DNA of 30,181 nt from CAJBLF01 sp964494005 (GTDB lineage Bacteria; Patescibacteriota; Gracilibacteria; Absconditabacterales; Absconditicoccaceae): NCBI GenBank assembly GCA_964494005.1, contig CAZBQE010000005.1, forward strand, positions 1 to 30,181, given 5' to 3'. Under the pieces are notes generated by a model, which had not been told where the DNA came from, searched no databases, and worked only from the letters and a program-made list of their open reading frames with translations. Numbering within the stretch: the first letter of the stretch is position 1; each line of letters starts with the position of its first letter. Positions 26,957-30,181 of this stretch are shown here, piece after piece. The position numbers were made by a program, and so were the translations under genes.

Positions 26957-27553
26957 ATGAAAATAAAAAAGTGATTTAGTCTCTTTGAAATCCTTATTGT
27001 TATAGTGATTGTAGGGGTATTATTTGTTACTTTTAAATCATCTTTCCAAGTTAAAAACAAAGAAACGTTTTATGCACAAGCTTGTGTAGAGGGTGTTTAT
27101 GGACAAGTGAACAATTTTCTTCATACAGCAATAAGCAGCAAATCCATATATTCTTGAGAAACACAGATATTTCCCAATATATATTGAATACATTTCGACC
27201 CAAATACCCAAACAATTACCTTGAAGTATGACTACTATATATATAGTACCATTTCACTAAGCGGACAGAGTAGTGTTCAATACTGTAACGATAATAACTT
27301 TCGTATAATATTGAGTTGAGATACTTACGATATATATATCACCAAATGATTACAAGAAAATGCAAATAGACAGGCATTTTATCTTTCAGGAATCCAATGA
27401 TCAATAGGAGGAAATAGTTTTCGAGGATGTAACGATCAAGGAACAGAATGTAAACATATAGCAAATTTTATTACTGATATGAGAACTATCACTATTCAAA
27501 AACAGATGTGTTTGTCTTTCAGTGGAAATAATTGTTTTGAACGAGATAACTAA
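26957..27553 (+). CDS. Type IV pilin-like (prepilin) protein
   Basis: A 198-residue protein with a class III signal: KKGFSLFEILIVIVIVGVLF. The prepilin peptidase site is G|F, the Glu at +5 is present, and a hydrophobic helix follows. The Gly before the cleavage site is a UGA codon. The rest is a Ser/Asn/Tyr-rich globular domain with several cysteines (QACVEG, QYCNDN, RGCNDQGTECKH, QMCLSF, NCFERD) that could form disulfides outside the cell. It fits a minor pilin or pseudopilin; no assembly ATPase or peptidase lies in the window. Start ATG 26957, stop TAA 27551-27553. The upstream DNA is the long hairpin repeat. Confidence 0.85.
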
Positions 27554-27575
27554 AAAAATCAATGGACAGTAAATA

Positions 27576-28568
27576 GTGAAAGACTTGTTTTTTTATGGAC
27601 TATTGTGTATTACTTATAGTAATAAGAATACTCTACATTATTTTTCACTTTTAATTATTAGTCATTTACTGGTTTTGAAAAAATCATATCACCATATACT
27701 CACCAATACCTTGGATGATAATCAACATCTAATATTTTATAAAATTATGAATTATGAAGTACCAAGGGACTATAGCTATTTCTTGTTTGAAAAGAAAGCA
27801 CGAGAAAATCAAGAAGATATTCTGAGAGCCAAAGAATTTCCACCAGATACTCAAGAATACAGCCGAAATAAAAAAAATCCATATATGGACGATGTACTAA
27901 AGTATATCCAAAAATACAAAAGACTCTATACATCATTACCCTTTATTCAATCTATCTATCTTTGTAATTCTATCACATTCAATGCATTGCATGAGGACTC
28001 AGATATAGATCTTTTTGTTATCACCAAAAAATGAGCATTACGAAGAGCTAGACTGCGAAGTGCACTCATGTTTTTTATTTTGGGACTCAAAAGAGGACGA
28101 CCACGAGGAAAAAAAAGAAAATTCTGTCTAAGTTTTTACGTCACTCATACCCATCAAAATCTCTACAATATTATGCTACCTCAAAATGATATCTATTTTA
28201 TCTATTGGTTAGCGCACCTTGTACCCTTATATCAAGAAACACCAGAATGTATATACAAACACAACAAGCGGCTAGAAAGTCTCTTACCAAACTTTCCTGG
28301 CAGACATTGTATCGATATTGGCATCAGTATACTATGAGGTAAAAGCAGATTCAAAAAAATTATAGAATTTCTCTCAGGAGGATTGATAGGGAAACTTCGA
28401 GAATATCTCATACAGCTTATCCGATTACCTATAATACTCTACAAAGCAAAAAAAATTGGAGAAAAAGGGTGGGGGATAGTAGTCAACAAAAATATGCTCA
28501 AATTTCATATGGATATCAGAAAAAAGATTCATTTACTCTATATAATGTACAAAAAAAGAACCAAATAA
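27576..28568 (+). CDS. Nucleotidyltransferase-fold protein
   Basis: A 330-residue protein with a Pol-beta-type nucleotidyltransferase motif: YLCNSITFNALHEDSDIDLFVIT, where the Ser of the helix start and the DSDID metal-binding aspartates (near residues 145-150) are seen. The C-terminal half is basic with a hydrophobic segment. Three UGA glycines join the pieces (KKGALRR, SILGGKS). The first possible start is GTG 27576, directly after an in-frame TAA, but this lies in a repeat that is also found at 26685; ATG 27747 (MNYEVPRDYSYF) is an alternative that keeps the whole motif. It may be a minimal or toxin-antitoxin-like NTase; the substrate is unknown. A terminator follows at 28611. Confidence 0.75.
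27578..27608 (+). repeat. Direct near-repeat flanking the pilin-like gene, right copy
   Basis: Partner of 26685-26715. It encodes residues 2-11 of the nucleotidyltransferase frame if translation starts at GTG 27576. Confidence 0.75.
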
Positions 28569-28610
28569 TAGATAAGACAAATTAGACGGAATAGAAAGAT
28601 TAGATGGAAT

Positions 28611-28637
28611 AGACGGGCAAAAATCCGTCTTTTTTTG
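28611..28637 (+). terminator. Terminator after the nucleotidyltransferase gene
   Basis: agacgg, loop gcaaaaat, ccgtct, then a run of T. The surrounding gap (28569-28844) also holds attagacgga / attagatgga words and their inverted form catctaatcc, and no gene. Confidence 0.85.
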
Positions 28638-28844
28638 ATTCATCTAATCCATCTTAGTATTCATCTAATCTGTTTTTTTTTACTGCTAACCAAATATTAT
28701 CAATAGTATTTTTACTAAAATAGCTAATGATAACCATCGTATATCACAATAATAAAAAATACCTTTGTTTTTTTATATGGTATACATACATCGGAGTGTG
28801 AATATATTATTGATTCTTTTTATTTATCTAACAAAATAATAAGT

Positions 28845-30026
28845 ATGAACGACATCAAGGCTGTTTTTGATATCGGGAATGATGTCATCAAATGAGTAGT
28901 TTTCGCTAATGATGATGGTAAAGAGATTATTTTGGCAAAACAAATGGAACCTACTCAGGGTATGCGCAAAGGAAAAATTCTCGATTCGGAAAGTTTCGTA
29001 AACACCATAAACAAAATTACAGAATCTTTCATAAAAAAACTCTGAGGAGATTTTATCGAAGAAGTCTTTGTAGGAATATCACATCCGGAAATGATCGTCA
29101 ATAGGGTGATAGAACAAAAAAGAATCATGACCGAAGAAATCGGTCCAGAAGATGTTGATCATCTTTCAAGAGTTATTGCTGAAATTTCTAGTAGAAGCAA
29201 TTTCGAGACTATCAAGATCGTACCTGTCCACTTCCTTATCGATGAAGAAAAAAGGGAAAAAGATCCTATCGGTATGAAAGGAAAAAAACTCGAACTCATA
29301 GCTGACGTTTTCATGATACCAAAGAACATCTATAATGGTATCATAGATGCTTTCGAAAAAGTTGGACTCAATATTGTTGATATTGTACCAAATATTATTG
29401 CTGCTAGTGAGGTAGCATTGGATTATGATCACAAAGATCTCGGAACCATATTGATAGATATTGGAAAAAATCAAACAAGTTATGTTATTTATGAAGATGG
29501 CTATCCTTTGGGATACGGAACGCTCGCTATCGGAAGCGAAGATGTTACCAAAGATATCTCTATAGGAATGCAAGTAGACATCAAAGAAGCTGAAGAAATC
29601 AAAAGAACCCATGGATCCGCTATTGTTCAAAAAGAAAGAGCAAGCGACGATAGTCCTATAGATAGTTTATTCTTGGCAGATGTCATCAACGCAAGATATG
29701 AAGAAATATTTCTCAAAATCAATCACCATCTAGAAAACTTAGAAAGAGATGGAAGATTGGCAGGAGGAGTGCTCTTAATCGGAGGATGAGCAAGAATGCC
29801 AAATCTCGATCTTTTATCCAAAGATGTCTTCAAATTAGCTACATTCTATGGAAAGGATACTATTATGGACCTAGGCGACATTTCATCAAATATTCAGTTT
29901 ATCAACGTTCTCGGAACATATGTACGATCCAATAAATACACCGAAGGAAGAAAAGGAATGGGTATCAAAATAGATTTCAAGGGAGTTGTAGGAAAAATAT
30001 GATGATTTTTCAAAGACTTATTTTAA
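28845..30026 (+). CDS. ftsA: Cell division protein FtsA
   Basis: A 393-residue actin-like ATPase that tethers FtsZ to the membrane. Seen in order: the phosphate-1 motif AVFDIGNDVIKGVV (its Gly a UGA), domain 1C with VFVGISHPEM, the phosphate-2 motif ILIDIGKNQTSY, TLAIGSEDVTKDI, and the adenosine motif GGVLLIGGGARMP, in which one glycine is UGA. It ends with an amphipathic tail GKIGGFFKDLF, the membrane anchor of FtsA proteins; its two glycines are consecutive UGA codons, so the standard code would remove the anchor. Slightly shorter than E. coli FtsA (420). ftsZ starts 88 bp downstream, the usual order. Confidence 0.94.
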
Positions 30027-30113
30027 TTCAGAATTTATACTTCAGAATGCAGAAATTATAAAAAATACCTTCATTCTGAACTCTACATTTTACATTCTAA
30101 ATTCATTTCAAAA
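30027..30113. repeat. Self-complementary spacer between ftsA and ftsZ
   Basis: aattcagaattta and ttcagaatgcagaa in the left half face cattctgaactctacatt and acattctaaattc in the right half and can pair. The same attct/acattct words occur at 3320-3351 before dnaE and in the TRAM part of miaB. Confidence 0.6.
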
Positions 30114-30181
30114 ATGGTACTTCATGAAATCAATCCAGAATTTATCCCAGGAGCAAAGATCAAAGTGTTGGGAATAGGTGG
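30114..30181 (+). CDS. ftsZ: Cell division protein FtsZ, N-terminal fragment (cut by window end)
   Basis: Twenty-two codons starting MVLHEINPEFIPGAKIKVLG and then IG plus part of a Gly codon. The strand AKIKVLGIGG is the first beta strand and nucleotide-binding glycine loop of FtsZ (consensus IKVIGVGGGGxN), and the position after ftsA is expected. The remainder lies outside the window. Confidence 0.85.
   Translation, partial: MVLHEINPEFIPGAKIKVLGIG

Noticed and set aside
29166..29630. A 154-residue minus-strand open frame opposite ftsA
   Set aside because: It is a shadow of FtsA with no recognisable motif or start signals.
137..30026. UGA as tryptophan (code 4) or selenocysteine
   Set aside because: UGA falls on conserved Gly columns, tryptophan is encoded by UGG in the same proteins, and the number of sites is far too high for selenocysteine.

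Overview
The window reads as one contiguous piece of a Candidate Phyla Radiation genome of the Absconditabacteria (SR1) / Gracilibacteria (BD1-5, GN02) type. The decisive sign is the genetic code. Most genes here are open only if UGA is read as glycine (translation table 25), and UGA repeatedly falls on glycines invariant in their families: the KTGT box of the penicillin-binding protein, the GPGRGSG loop of DnaE, the GGGGH motif of the DHH phosphoesterase, the prepilin G|F cleavage site and the glycine before the radical-SAM cysteines of MiaB. Only TAA and TAG act as stops. The DNA is AT-rich, Shine-Dalgarno sites are mostly weak or absent, and I saw no tRNA, rRNA or CRISPR array.

Layout. 1-136: tandem-repeat intergenic DNA. 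137-2557 (-): a transpeptidase penicillin-binding protein. 2772-3173 (+): a small two-helix T4SS-type pilin with its own promoter and terminator. 3359-7195 (+): dnaE (lacking the N-terminal PHP domain) followed 6 bp later by a DHH phosphoesterase. 7303-8694 (+): a polyprenyl-phosphate sugar-1-phosphate transferase. 8950-11610 (+): ligA carrying an in-frame NUDIX domain. 11624-14816 (-): infB, pth and a remnant of a REP-associated transposase. 15289-18647 (+): two surface proteins, one a UGA-rich beta-roll protein and the other a UGA-free protein with a Bacteroidetes-type T9SS sorting domain. 18777-20356 (+): trigger factor and a small membrane protein. 20448-22859 (-): a TIM-barrel sugar isomerase-like protein, a membrane endonuclease/exonuclease/phosphatase protein and an unknown 96-residue protein. 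23099-26648 (+): miaB, uppS, dnaN. 26957-28568 (+): a type IV pilin-like protein and a nucleotidyltransferase. 28845 to the end (+): ftsA and the start of ftsZ.

Together the genes serve replication (dnaE, dnaN, ligA), translation and folding (infB, pth, miaB, tig), envelope building and division (PBP, uppS, sugar transferase, ftsA, ftsZ) and the cell surface (pilins, adhesin-like proteins), as expected for an episymbiotic or predatory small cell.

The most unusual items are: a NUDIX domain inside the adenylation domain of LigA; a DnaE with no PHP domain at its N-terminus; a T9SS-tail protein with no UGA codon that looks horizontally acquired; a repeated intergenic element whose paired hairpins show compensatory base changes across four copies; and intergenic-type repeats that have entered ligA and miaB in frame without breaking them.
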